From the IMG/VR virus record IMGVR_UViG_3300025849_002676, positions 1 through 46,412 of that record: a stretch of DNA of 46,412 bases, one strand, 5' to 3'. The notes below the pieces were generated by a model. That model saw nothing but the letters and a program-made list of their open reading frames with translations. It did not search any database and was not told the DNA's origin. Made by a program: the position numbers and the translations under genes. The stretch comes from a virus. Shown in pieces: positions 1 to 7,844 of the stretch; positions within the stretch are counted from its first letter, which is position 1; each line of letters starts with the position of its first letter.

Positions 1-1015
1 AGTCAGCATATCCACGTTCAGTACTCTTTGCAGCATCTGCTGTACTTACTTGCGCCTTTTTGATATAACGGCCGGCCATACCTTTTGAGATCTCGGCAAA
101 TGTTTTAACGCCCTCGTTGGTTTTTTTAACTGGTGCATCTTTTGACATAGAACCAGTCTTAACTACACCAGAGTTTTTAATTCTATTGATTAGTTTTAGA
201 TTTGCTGACTCTTCTTTAGATTCGATATCCAGAGTTTTAGGATAATTCTTATCACCGGGCTTAAGCTTTGGTTTACCAGCTTTACGACGAGCATGCATAT
301 TGGCCCATAGACCTGGCTTCTTGCCCTCTTTGACATCGTCTTTTTTATCTGCTTGACGTTTAGTTGTTGGAACCATACGAGTAACAAGCTTGCCATCAAC
401 ATTAACTAGTTCAGGTTTTTTGTCTGCACTCTTAACTTTAACATCTTCATTCGTTTCAGGCTTGTCATGCGTGTATCCCATTTTTTTCATACGAAGATGA
501 TCGGCTTCCTTTTCGGCTTTATAAGCTTTTCCAGTCTTAGGATCGTACATCATGTGAGGCTCAAATGATTCTTTCTTAGGCATACGTGCTGCAAGATCAG
601 CCGTTGATACACTTTTCTTTCCAGCTTCACGTTCTTTTCCTTGACGTTTCTTGGCCATCGCAGTGGCCTTTTGAACGTCAGCAATTGTTAGCTCGCTAAC
701 ATCTTCTTTTTTGTTTGCGCGTTCTTTATCCATCATTGCTCTGATTTTAGAAAGTTTATCTTTATCATCTGATGTGATTTTTGGTCTTTTTGTAAAAGCA
801 GTTTGTCCATCAGGAATAGTAGCTTCGTTCGTTGCATTGCAATCACAGCAATCAGCGTCTGCATCACACTTACATTCACCACCATCATTACATGAGCATC
901 CATGTTCTTCAGCAATATCTTCTGAACGGCACGGTGCTTTCTTGGCTTCTTTTGCTAAATTAGATTTTAGTTTTTCCATTGCCACTTCTGCAGCAAGTTC
1001 GTGAAATGACTTCAT
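1..1015 (-). CDS. Lys-rich structural-type protein with N-terminal Cys cluster (3' end beyond window)
   Basis: The minus-strand frame is open from the ATG at 1015 to the window edge, so about 338 codons are visible and the C-terminus is missing. The protein is very rich in Lys, Glu and Asp and looks mostly disordered or helical. Residues 29-59 hold eight cysteines (29, 40, 42, 48, 50, 56, 57, 59), a possible metal site. A central GLWANMHARRK stretch resembles a motif I recall from large virion-associated proteins of marine T4-like phages. Its start overlaps the stop of the upstream gene (ATGA), so the two are translationally coupled. Function is not recognised; a head or core role is inferred from the neighbours. 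Confidence 0.75.
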   Translation of the reverse strand, partial: MKSFHELAAEVAMEKLKSNLAKEAKKAPCRSEDIAEEHGCSCNDGGECKCDADADCCDCNATNEATIPDGQTAFTKRPKITSDDKDKLSKIRAMMDKERANKKEDVSELTIADVQKATAMAKKRQGKEREAGKKSVSTADLAARMPKKESFEPHMMYDPKTGKAYKAEKEADHLRMKKMGYTHDKPETNEDVKVKSADKKPELVNVDGKLVTRMVPTTKRQADKKDDVKEGKKPGLWANMHARRKAGKPKLKPGDKNYPKTLDIESKEESANLKLINRIKNSGVVKTGSMSKDAPVKKTNEGVKTFAEISKGMAGRYIKKAQVSTADAAKSTERGYAD

Positions 1016-2067
1016 GTTCGTATGCCTTTGTTTTTACGTAGCATATTTTGTCTGCGCGCTGCATCTAAAATACGATCGTGTTTTTTCTTATCTTTTTCTT
1101 TTTCTTTTGCTATCATATCGGCAGCCTGAGACTTATCCTTTTGAATAGTATCTCTAGCTGATGCCATAGGATCAGTCTCTTCGTTTGGAGTTAATTTTTT
1201 AGCTTTTTTGGTGGACTCATCTGTTCCCCAATCAGGCTTATCGGCGTACATACTTTTTCTATTGTCTTCTGCGATAGGCTCAACGGCATCAATCCATTTG
1301 CGGAGCTTCTTATCACCACATTCAATGATTAAATAGTTAGATCCTATTAAAACAATCTTACCAATTTCTTCTGATTCTTTAACTACAACAGTATCACCAA
1401 GTTCAAATAGTGTGCCTGTGACAAACTCTTCTCTGCGATCTGATACTTTATTAAGTTGAACATGATGCTGAAAAGTTGTATTTTCTTTAAGACCCAGTCC
1501 ACCACGAACTGAATTAAATAATTTGCGTGAATCGGTGTTCGTAATTTTATCGCCAAGTCCTTGACTAAATGCAACAAAATTATTTTGTACAGCTTCTTTT
1601 ATTGCCTTTGAACTATCGACAGTAATATTGCCTGCCGACACTATACTAATGCCATTCTCAAAATTATAAAAACCGTGAGATCCTTTTTTACCATTACCGG
1701 CATTCAGTCTAGCATTATATTCATTTACTCGATCTTTAGTAGAAACCATTACTACATTCTTGTAACCCTGGTCATACAGTTTAGTTAATACATGCTTCGG
1801 GGTTTTACATTTCTTATCTACTATAATAGATCGAGCATGTCTTGGAAACATTTTCCTTGCATATTTTATTTTATCTGAATATGATAGCGGATTTTTCTCA
1901 CCATCAGCACTATGTGACAGGTACACCATATATGAACCTTTACCGGCAGTTTTCGCTAACTTATCTAAAAGCTTTCCATCATTAATATGCGGCGGATTCA
2001 TAGTAGCAAATACAAAATATGCTACCCGTTCCTCTTCAACAAGATACTGTGTAAACCTACTAATCAT
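1012..2067 (-). CDS. nucleotidyltransferase-like protein (HIGH-type fold, degenerate motif), 351 aa
   Basis: Residues 17-35 (FATMNPPHIND) match the first strand and HxGH region of the cytidylyl/NMN adenylyltransferase superfamily, but the second His of HxGH is Asp here, so catalysis is uncertain. An alpha/beta region of about 200 residues is followed by a small beta-rich part (about 215-265) and a charged Lys-rich tail. Similar proteins sit beside structural genes in marine T4-like phages. The stop overlaps the next gene by 4 nt, and the basic 143-aa gene lies 2 nt upstream. A role in nucleotide or cofactor chemistry is not shown by the sequence. Confidence 0.65.
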   Translation of the reverse strand: MISRFTQYLVEEERVAYFVFATMNPPHINDGKLLDKLAKTAGKGSYMVYLSHSADGEKNPLSYSDKIKYARKMFPRHARSIIVDKKCKTPKHVLTKLYDQGYKNVVMVSTKDRVNEYNARLNAGNGKKGSHGFYNFENGISIVSAGNITVDSSKAIKEAVQNNFVAFSQGLGDKITNTDSRKLFNSVRGGLGLKENTTFQHHVQLNKVSDRREEFVTGTLFELGDTVVVKESEEIGKIVLIGSNYLIIECGDKKLRKWIDAVEPIAEDNRKSMYADKPDWGTDESTKKAKKLTPNEETDPMASARDTIQKDKSQAADMIAKEKEKDKKKHDRILDAARRQNMLRKNKGIRT

Positions 2068-2069
2068 TA

Positions 2070-2501
2070 TTATTTCCTATGGGCCCGGGCTCGAACAGTT
2101 GGCATTAGCTTTTTAGCCATCCTATTTACTCTTGGCTTCATCTTTGCTACTCGTTTCTCAAGCTCTGCCTTTTTGGCCGGAGTCAACTTATCTTTAGAAA
2201 CGCCTTTTGTCAATTTTTTATATATGTCACGCATAGCCTGCTTTTTAGCACGCTTCTTAATCCGCTCAGGATTAGCAACACGGTTCATAGCCCTTTTACG
2301 GCTTATAGCAAGTTTGTTTTTATTTTTTCGCATATCCATGCCACGCTTACGTCGTGTTTGCATGTTCAATGCTTCTGCCTCTAGTTCAACGGCTTCTTCG
2401 TCGTAGGTCTTACGTTTTTTCGCATTGGATTTTTCTTGATCGGTTGCGCCTGGCATCAGGTCAACAGAAAGAAAATCTTTAAACTTTAAATTCTTAGGCA
2501 T
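2070..2501 (-). CDS. small basic head-region protein, 143 aa
   Basis: Very basic protein with many Arg and Lys residues and repeated RxxxR(A/M)xxR patterns predicted to form long helices. Its composition suggests nucleic-acid binding or packing within a capsid. Marine T4-like phages carry similar short basic proteins next to the nucleotidyltransferase-like gene. It lies just downstream of an exact TATAAATA late promoter, in line with late structural expression. The ATG at 2501 has a GGGA ribosome binding site. The exact role is unknown. Confidence 0.7.
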   Translation of the reverse strand: MPKNLKFKDFLSVDLMPGATDQEKSNAKKRKTYDEEAVELEAEALNMQTRRKRGMDMRKNKNKLAISRKRAMNRVANPERIKKRAKKQAMRDIYKKLTKGVSKDKLTPAKKAELEKRVAKMKPRVNRMAKKLMPTVRARAHRK

Positions 2502-2531
2502 GCATCTATCCCGGGGTTATTCCATTTAATT

Positions 2532-2553
2532 AATAAAAAATTGCCGTGCAATT
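2532..2553 (-). terminator. terminator-like hairpin
   Basis: AATTGC (2548-2553 read on minus) and GCAATT form a 6-bp stem with a 3-nt loop, followed by T residues on the minus strand. It lies after the stop at 2615. It is also downstream of the late promoter at 2581-2588, so late transcripts would have to read through it. Confidence 0.5.
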
Positions 2554-2580
2554 GTCACAACATCACTACCAGTTATGTTA

Positions 2581-2588
2581 TATTTATA
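2581..2588 (-). promoter_or_regulatory. T4-type late promoter TATAAATA
   Basis: The minus strand reads TATAAATA exactly, the -10 box recognised by T4 gp55-type sigma factors. The window encodes a gp55 homologue. The box lies about 80 nt upstream of the 143-aa basic protein and directs transcription through the structural-type genes. Confidence 0.65.
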
Positions 2589-2614
2589 TCAATTATCTCT
2601 ACCATATTTACAAA

Positions 2615-3970
2615 CTATGCACTTTCTACCTTTATAAATGCGGAGCTATCATCAGTTTTTGATCCAGCTATGTTAATAGCATGCGATACAAATTCATTTT
2701 GTTGCGTTTTACTGTTACACGCCATCGCATGTAGTATATATGTAGCACTTAGGTTCGCGTGAATGCTATCATGAGTAGCTTCTGAAACACTTACTTGAAA
2801 GCCTCCATACTTAACATCAGAATGGATTTTCTTAACCATGTTCCAAAACATCTTTATTTGTCTTTTATTGCCTTTGTATATGTCTCTAGCTTCGGCTCTA
2901 ATTCTCATATTGTCCGGAATACTTACACCAAGAAACTTATCTGCTGCGGACCTGATTTGGGTCAACCCAACTTTACCACCGCGAGCGCCTTTACCTGAAA
3001 GTTCCATGTTGATAGCAGCAAATGGGTCAGCACAACGGACAGACATTTTCTTGGTTCTGTCATAGAATATAAACCCACCTTTAGAAGACCAAACGTCTGG
3101 GTTTCTTTCCGAAGTTTTAAGTGTTATTTTATTTAGTGAATGAGTTTCAGGAATGTTTGTTGCTATGTTGTACTCAGAGCCTTTGGCCTTTAGTTCTAAC
3201 TTAGCAATCTGTTTAAGAGAAACTGCAATACAGTCTCCGGCCAAAAAGGCATTCTTAATTTGTATGTTTAATGTTCTTACACTATCATTACTTAGGTGCT
3301 TTGGATTAAATGCATTTTTTATTGCCCATATATCTCCGGGATTCCATTTATCGTCATTCAACGGTTTTCTATTCTCAGACTTAAATGCTCTTTGCTTAGC
3401 AACATATATCTGAGTAACTTCTTTTGATTTATGATGGAATATATGCTGATTAGTTATATAACCTTTCTTTATGAGAAAGGCCGCAGTGGTATATGCTGAG
3501 AAGTGCCACTGCGGCGCAGAAGCAATCATTCTATTATATGGTACGTTGACCTTAATTTTTCTTTTATATTTTGCAAGAGTCTCTGTCGTAAAGTGAGCAA
3601 AGTTTTTATCTGTACCCTCTTGTACCATCGCCGCCAGATATAAGCAGTGTAAAGATTCTACAATATCCGTTATAAATCCTTGGGCGTTGCCTCTACCATA
3701 TCCACCAAAAACTGCTGACTTACCTATGTCAGTCGATATGATCTTGCCATTATCTTCGGTTATGAGTGTAAATGTTTTTTGATTATCGTCGTTACTGTAT
3801 TCATCAAGTATATCAGTATTTTCACGCGTGTTTTTAATATACACGTCTTTGCCTTCCCAATCAGAAATTGGATCACCATCCACGATAATATGCTTTAAAA
3901 TTTTTAAACGCGAATCACTAGTGCCAGTTCGGTTCTTTAACCAATCGGCCCTTGCCATTCTTATGAACAT
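2615..3970 (-). CDS. hypothetical protein, 451 aa
   Basis: Large conserved-looking soluble protein with mixed alpha/beta composition and no signal peptide or membrane segment. I do not recognise a domain. The N-terminal part has a Gly-rich GGYGRGNAQG stretch near residue 93, and residues about 350-400 are strongly basic. The ATG at 3970 is chosen because an AGGA ribosome binding site lies 7 nt upstream; the ATG at 3976 is too close to it. A TATAAATA late promoter lies about 30 nt upstream, so a structural or assembly role is likely, by context only. Confidence 0.7.
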   Translation of the reverse strand: MFIRMARADWLKNRTGTSDSRLKILKHIIVDGDPISDWEGKDVYIKNTRENTDILDEYSNDDNQKTFTLITEDNGKIISTDIGKSAVFGGYGRGNAQGFITDIVESLHCLYLAAMVQEGTDKNFAHFTTETLAKYKRKIKVNVPYNRMIASAPQWHFSAYTTAAFLIKKGYITNQHIFHHKSKEVTQIYVAKQRAFKSENRKPLNDDKWNPGDIWAIKNAFNPKHLSNDSVRTLNIQIKNAFLAGDCIAVSLKQIAKLELKAKGSEYNIATNIPETHSLNKITLKTSERNPDVWSSKGGFIFYDRTKKMSVRCADPFAAINMELSGKGARGGKVGLTQIRSAADKFLGVSIPDNMRIRAEARDIYKGNKRQIKMFWNMVKKIHSDVKYGGFQVSVSEATHDSIHANLSATYILHAMACNSKTQQNEFVSHAINIAGSKTDDSSAFIKVESA

Positions 3971-3999
3971 ATACATTTCCTAGCGTTATATTGTACCAC

Positions 4000-4007
4000 T
4001 ATTTATA
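4000..4007 (-). promoter_or_regulatory. T4-type late promoter TATAAATA
   Basis: The minus strand reads TATAAATA exactly, 30 nt upstream of the 451-aa gene. It directly abuts the T-tract of the terminator ending the preceding gene, a compact late promoter and terminator arrangement. Confidence 0.65.
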
Positions 4008-4008
4008 A

Positions 4009-4037
4009 TAAAAAAAGACCCGCACAGAGGCGGGCCT
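4009..4037 (-). terminator. rho-independent terminator
   Basis: On the minus strand a GC-rich stem (GCGGG with CCCGC, extended past one mismatch) with a 6-nt loop is followed by an uninterrupted T-run. It lies just after the stop of the 88-aa gene. Confidence 0.85.
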
Positions 4038-4063
4038 AGTTAGGAGAAAAATCTTATAATATA

Positions 4064-4330
4064 TTAGGAAGCGGAGCGCTCATAAATATAAGCGTCAACG
4101 CTATCAGAAAGACTCAATGGCAAAAACGTATTATATTTGCCGACGCGTTTTGTGCTACCGTCGCTTGAGCGCCCTTTGCATGAAACATAAAATTTCTTTC
4201 CAGAAATAGTGTTCATGGTTTTAACTGATTTTTTAATTTCGTCAAGGCGAGACATCTCGGCCTTACTAGAGAGAGTGTACGTACCAACATAATTTTGTGA
4301 TACGCGAGTAGTTTCAGTTTTAGTTGCCAT
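4064..4330 (-). CDS. hypothetical protein, 88 aa
   Basis: Small soluble protein with many Ser, Thr and Lys residues and no recognised domain. The ATG at 4330 is chosen over the upstream ATG at 4357 because an AGGAG ribosome binding site lies 8 nt before it. It is a one-gene unit: a near-consensus host-type promoter (4385-4413) lies before it and a strong terminator (4009-4037) after it, so early, possibly high-level expression is likely. Function unknown. Confidence 0.7.
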   Translation of the reverse strand: MATKTETTRVSQNYVGTYTLSSKAEMSRLDEIKKSVKTMNTISGKKFYVSCKGRSSDGSTKRVGKYNTFLPLSLSDSVDAYIYERSAS

Positions 4331-4384
4331 TAAATGGTCTCCTAGGTTTAGCTCCACCCCCGTGGTGAAGCTGTCAATATAAGT

Positions 4385-4413
4385 ATTATACGATAAAATG
4401 AGCTGGATGTAAA
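4385..4413 (-). promoter_or_regulatory. early sigma70-type promoter with inverted repeat at -35
   Basis: Minus strand TTTACA (4408-4413), 17-nt spacer, TATAAT (4385-4390). A GAGCTG/CAGCTC inverted repeat (4400-4405 and 4414-4419) brackets the -35 box. The repeat is also followed by ATTTTAT, so it could be an operator or a weak terminator for the upstream transporter gene. Confidence 0.75.
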
Positions 4414-4429
4414 CAGCTCATTTATGTTA

Positions 4430-4903
4430 CTAGAACTTACCGAGAAACTTTCCTATGTGACTAACAAACGGTAGTAACATGATTGCCATCATTAGATTCA
4501 TTCCTGTATGCGCCATTGCAATTCGTAGCGTATCGCCTTTTGGCATTCCATCAGATACAAAGAAGCCGGCTAACCAGATCGTGCCGGTTGTTCCGATGTT
4601 TGCTCCTAGCACACACGCAATAGCAGCTGGCAACGGCAACGCTCCTGAAGCAACTAATGCAATGATCGCAGTAGTTGATAATGATGACGATTGCCATAAG
4701 AGAGTCATGAATATTCCGCCGATAAACATGTATATAGGATTACCTAAAAAGAATTGCAAATGATCCATGTTACCCATCGACTTCATACCTCCTGAGAAAG
4801 TTTTAAGTCCGATGTAAAAAATTACTAGTCCGACTAATGCCGTGACTACAGGATTACCTAGATCCATTTTCTTTACCTTCTTCCAAAGTTTTTTATTTGA
4901 CAT
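4430..4903 (-). CDS. Na+/phosphate cotransporter-like membrane protein, single repeat, 157 aa
   Basis: About four hydrophobic segments. QSSS at residues 71-74 and GANIGTT at 100-106 are the signature elements of the Na+/Pi cotransporter family (PF02690). Cellular members carry two inverted QSSS repeats and are about twice this length or more; here only one repeat is present, so a working unit would need to dimerise. It lies 3 nt downstream of the DUF932 gene and probably shares its promoter. A role in phosphate uptake during infection is inferred. A decoy or regulatory role for a half transporter is also possible. Confidence 0.75.
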   Translation of the reverse strand: MSNKKLWKKVKKMDLGNPVVTALVGLVIFYIGLKTFSGGMKSMGNMDHLQFFLGNPIYMFIGGIFMTLLWQSSSLSTTAIIALVASGALPLPAAIACVLGANIGTTGTIWLAGFFVSDGMPKGDTLRIAMAHTGMNLMMAIMLLPFVSHIGKFLGKF

Positions 4904-4906
4904 GAT

Positions 4907-5866
4907 TTAGGCAGCAGTGGCATACGCCACTGCTTTCTCTGCTGCTTTCACTTTAGCCAGCTGGTTATAACCAAACCACTGATTATGCAAGCGGTTTTCA
5001 GCATTACGACCTTGAAGATGGTCAGTGTAGTAAGTTACACTGTTGAATGCTTGCCACCATGTACCAGGAGCGTACTGGGCGCCTGGCTGAACTTCAAGAG
5101 CATCATAACACATCTTTGCAGCTTTGCTAAGATCTTCGTATTTAGCAACTGGCGCCCGGTCTTGTGTTGAGCGTGAAGTTGATGGAAAGACTTCGTTGTA
5201 ATACTGAATAAGATTTTCAGCAGTTGCACCACGAGATCCGATGAACTGAGCCATTTCTTTATAGACCTGAAATTTCTCATGAGCGAGACCAAGAGTTTCT
5301 TTTACAGTGTCTGCATTAAACTCTGTACGGTGTCCAACTTTAGTCGAACGCTTAGCATCTTGATTTAGACTCATTGTCAGAGTGTTATTGCAGACAACAC
5401 GAATTGGTGTGAAACGTACGTCAATAGCTTTACCATACTGATGTGGATTACTAAAGAGAAGGAAAGACTCTACAGTGTCATCACCAAATACATCAAATGA
5501 CTCTTTAACTTTTGCAAGTGCCCAAACATTTGTTCCACCTTTGAGTGAACCAGCAGTGTGCATTTCCATATCACCTGAAGCAACAAACTCAGAGAAGAAT
5601 TCAAAAGCTTTATCATTCTGACAAGGTTTCCAATTAGCACCTACATTTGTGAGAATTTTTCCGTCAGTAGATCGAACAAGAGATTTTTGGCCAGTCGGAA
5701 CTTTTTGGCCGTTAAACTCAACAAACGATTCAACTTCTTCTACTGACCAATCAAGTCCAGCTTTTTTCTGCATTTGTGCAGGAGTCAGATCGTTACTAAC
5801 TTCAACACCGAGACCATGCCAAGGTAGTGCACCAGCGTAGGCCATTGTTTCAACTTCATGTGACAT
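4907..5866 (-). CDS. DUF932 / TIGR03299-type phage protein, 319 aa
   Basis: The N-terminal segment LPWHGLG, followed near residue 25 by LTPAQMQKKAGLDW, matches the DUF932 (phage/plasmid-like TIGR03299) family found in many phages and plasmids. Function is not established; links to DNA metabolism have been suggested because members sit among replication genes. The gene is the first of a two-gene unit with the phosphate transporter and has its own TGTACA-17-TAATAT promoter. Its length is normal for the family. Confidence 0.85.
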   Translation of the reverse strand: MSHEVETMAYAGALPWHGLGVEVSNDLTPAQMQKKAGLDWSVEEVESFVEFNGQKVPTGQKSLVRSTDGKILTNVGANWKPCQNDKAFEFFSEFVASGDMEMHTAGSLKGGTNVWALAKVKESFDVFGDDTVESFLLFSNPHQYGKAIDVRFTPIRVVCNNTLTMSLNQDAKRSTKVGHRTEFNADTVKETLGLAHEKFQVYKEMAQFIGSRGATAENLIQYYNEVFPSTSRSTQDRAPVAKYEDLSKAAKMCYDALEVQPGAQYAPGTWWQAFNSVTYYTDHLQGRNAENRLHNQWFGYNQLAKVKAAEKAVAYATAA

Positions 5867-5901
5867 AATATATTCCTCTTTGCTACATTGTTTATAAGAT
5901 T

Positions 5902-5930
5902 ATATTACTATGATACGATTAAGATGTACA
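5902..5930 (-). promoter_or_regulatory. early promoter for DUF932 gene
   Basis: Minus strand TGTACA (5925-5930), 17-nt spacer, TAATAT (5902-5907). It matches the window-wide early promoter pattern and lies about 35 nt before the DUF932 start. Confidence 0.65.
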
Positions 5931-5939
5931 CAGCTAAAT

Positions 5940-6251
5940 TCAAATTAAGTGAATTAAATTTTCTTTAGCTTCAGTCAGTGATGCAACTTTCTTTTCTAAC
6001 TCAAACAGATAAGACATTGTCCATTCGGTATCACTATTCAACTTTAATGTTGCATCTTCTAACTCAGTCTCAAGATCTTCATATGTCGCTACATGCTCTG
6101 TGTATGTATTTGAAGGCATGCCAAGAGCTTCAAGACGCTCTCTAATCATGCGACTAATATACAGTGGGTGAGTATGTGGCTGAACATCAATATCCAAAGT
6201 AAAATACTCAGGCTTTTGGGTTTTCATCATATATGTCTTAATATTCATCAT
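5940..6251 (-). CDS. hypothetical protein, 103 aa
   Basis: Small acidic protein whose second half is predicted to be a coiled coil (Glu/Leu-rich, residues about 55-103). No recognised domain. Two adjacent ATG codons (6251 and 6248) follow a GAGG ribosome binding site; the second has the better spacing. It lies 30 nt downstream of kdsB and may be the last gene of the Kdo operon. Confidence 0.6.
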   Translation of the reverse strand: MMNIKTYMMKTQKPEYFTLDIDVQPHTHPLYISRMIRERLEALGMPSNTYTEHVATYEDLETELEDATLKLNSDTEWTMSYLFELEKKVASLTEAKENLIHLI

Positions 6252-6281
6252 TGTACCTCTCTATGTTATAAACACAGTATT

Positions 6282-6971
6282 CTATTGAGAAGAAGTTGTA
6301 CACCATTTATTTGCATCTTCTGGAGAATTAATTTCAATGCCATTAAACTCACACGGGAAAACTCCAATATCGTAACCGTTCTTCAACCATCTCAATTGTT
6401 CTAATTCCTCAATACGTTCTTCTTTATAGCTACTTAAATTACGATACATTCCTAAAGCATTACGTCTATAACCATAGATGCCTAAGTGCCAATCGCCATA
6501 TCCTGTCATGCCTCGTCCAAACCACAAACATTTATCTGCAGCTCTTACAAGCTTTACAGTATTAGGATCATTCTGGCGTTCTTCGGGCATTGCCGTACAC
6601 ATAGTAGTAACCGAATAATGCGCTAGATGGCGTGCACATTCGTCAATCATCTCTTCTGTGACGTCAGGCATATCTCCCTGCACATTAATAAATTTACTAT
6701 ATTCGTTAAAAAAAGAATTTGTAATTGCATCAGCGCATCTTTCAGTACCATTGGCGTATTCTATTTCAGGTTCTATCCAACAGCTATGTGCATCAAATAA
6801 TTCGAATATGCGCATATCATCTGTAAGAACATATGTGTCGTATCCTGTTGCAAGGCATTTTTCGTACACGGTTTCAATCATGGTTTTATTGCCTAGTTTA
6901 GTAAGCGGTTTACCTGGAAATCGCGTGCTAGCATATCTAGCCGGTATTAAAATTGCTGTTTTAGTAGTCAT
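6282..6971 (-). CDS. kdsB: 3-deoxy-manno-octulosonate cytidylyltransferase (CMP-Kdo synthetase)
   Basis: Residues 7-21 (IPARYASTRFPGKPL) are the nucleotide-binding signature of CMP-Kdo synthetases, with NGTERCADA and NVQGDMPD further in. The 229-aa length is slightly short of the usual 245-255. The enzyme activates Kdo with CTP to CMP-Kdo, the donor for the lipopolysaccharide inner core and Kdo-containing capsules. The start overlaps the SPASM-like gene by 4 nt, and kdsA lies in the same operon, so the phage supplies two of the pathway's enzymes. Confidence 0.9.
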   Translation of the reverse strand: MTTKTAILIPARYASTRFPGKPLTKLGNKTMIETVYEKCLATGYDTYVLTDDMRIFELFDAHSCWIEPEIEYANGTERCADAITNSFFNEYSKFINVQGDMPDVTEEMIDECARHLAHYSVTTMCTAMPEERQNDPNTVKLVRAADKCLWFGRGMTGYGDWHLGIYGYRRNALGMYRNLSSYKEERIEELEQLRWLKNGYDIGVFPCEFNGIEINSPEDANKWCTTSSQ

Positions 6972-7249
6972 GTCATTTCCTTTACATTATTACCGCCACA
7001 ATAAATGTAGCATATAGAGCAACCAACACCTTTAGACAAATCTGCATAAAAGTTTAACCACTCGGTAGATTGTGTAATGTCTTCTACACTTTTTATAGTA
7101 TCTAATTTAAATTTTTCTTGTACAAGGTGCTTCATATCACTTTCAAATAAGTCAGGTCTATCTGCCCAACAACAAGGCAAAATATATCCACGAGCTGTGT
7201 GGCCTAATTGGTGATCTTCATTAAGACATTTTGGGGATACTGTTTTCAT
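6968..7249 (-). CDS. SPASM-like Cys-rich domain, split from the upstream radical SAM protein
   Basis: 93-aa protein with Cys at residue 8, a CC pair in ILPCCWAD, and CSICYIYC near the C-terminus, the layout of the auxiliary iron-sulfur (SPASM/twitch) domain that normally follows a radical SAM core. The frame is +1 relative to the radical SAM gene, and the two overlap by 29 nt over the same Pro-Lys region. A single base fewer in the CCCC AAAA run would fuse them. It may be a split gene, a +1 frameshift product, or a sequencing indel. Confidence 0.65.
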   Translation of the reverse strand: MKTVSPKCLNEDHQLGHTARGYILPCCWADRPDLFESDMKHLVQEKFKLDTIKSVEDITQSTEWLNFYADLSKGVGCSICYIYCGGNNVKEMT

Positions 7250-7844
7250 AATCTCTTGCTATAAAGTTTTTAGTTGGTTTATATGGATCATCTTGTTTGA
7301 ACCGACTTGATATAATTTGTTGAAAATTTACTCCAAGCGATTCTGCTATCCTCCTACAATCGTCAACGTGATCTTCATTATACTTAAAGATAATCATCCT
7401 CCAACTAGTGTCTAGTCCCATCTGAGCACATAGTTTCATGGCCTCAAATAGTTCATGTCCTTTTTGATTAACTCTATATATGCTGCTTTCTTCAGGGTAT
7501 CCATCTAGTCCAAATATCCAACGAGCATCAGGATTTGAGTCAAAAGCTTTCTTGTACCACGATAACTTTTTGCCTGTTGCTGCGTTATGTACCTCACATG
7601 ATATATCTCTTGTATAGTTTATTTTTAGAAAGTCTATAAACCATTTGTTCATAACTGGATCTGATATATTACCACAAAAGTTGATATGATCAAAATACGA
7701 TACGATTTTTTCATATTCTTCTATAGTCATATCATAACCAGGAACACGATAGCCTCTATGAGTGTACCACTTACGTGTACATCTTGGACAAGCTAGCGTG
7801 CACTTATTACTAATATCTAAATTAATAGCGGGAATGATGAGCAC
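7221..7844 (-). CDS. radical SAM enzyme core
   Basis: 207 aa with CTLACPRC (CxxxCxxC) near residue 15, the cluster-binding motif of radical SAM enzymes, followed by a partial TIM barrel. It ends just after the point where its Cys-rich C-terminal domain would begin, in another frame (see 6968-7249). It lies between kdsA and kdsB with overlaps on both sides, so it belongs to the Kdo operon; modification of a sugar or of a peptide are both possible. The substrate cannot be told from sequence. Confidence 0.85.
   Translation of the reverse strand: MLIIPAINLDISNKCTLACPRCTRKWYTHRGYRVPGYDMTIEEYEKIVSYFDHINFCGNISDPVMNKWFIDFLKINYTRDISCEVHNAATGKKLSWYKKAFDSNPDARWIFGLDGYPEESSIYRVNQKGHELFEAMKLCAQMGLDTSWRMIIFKYNEDHVDDCRRIAESLGVNFQQIISSRFKQDDPYKPTKNFIARDYENSIPKMS

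Noticed and set aside
711-1004. 97-aa plus-strand open frame
   Set aside because: It lies antisense to the Lys-rich minus-strand gene, whose frame is continuous with a proper start and coupling.
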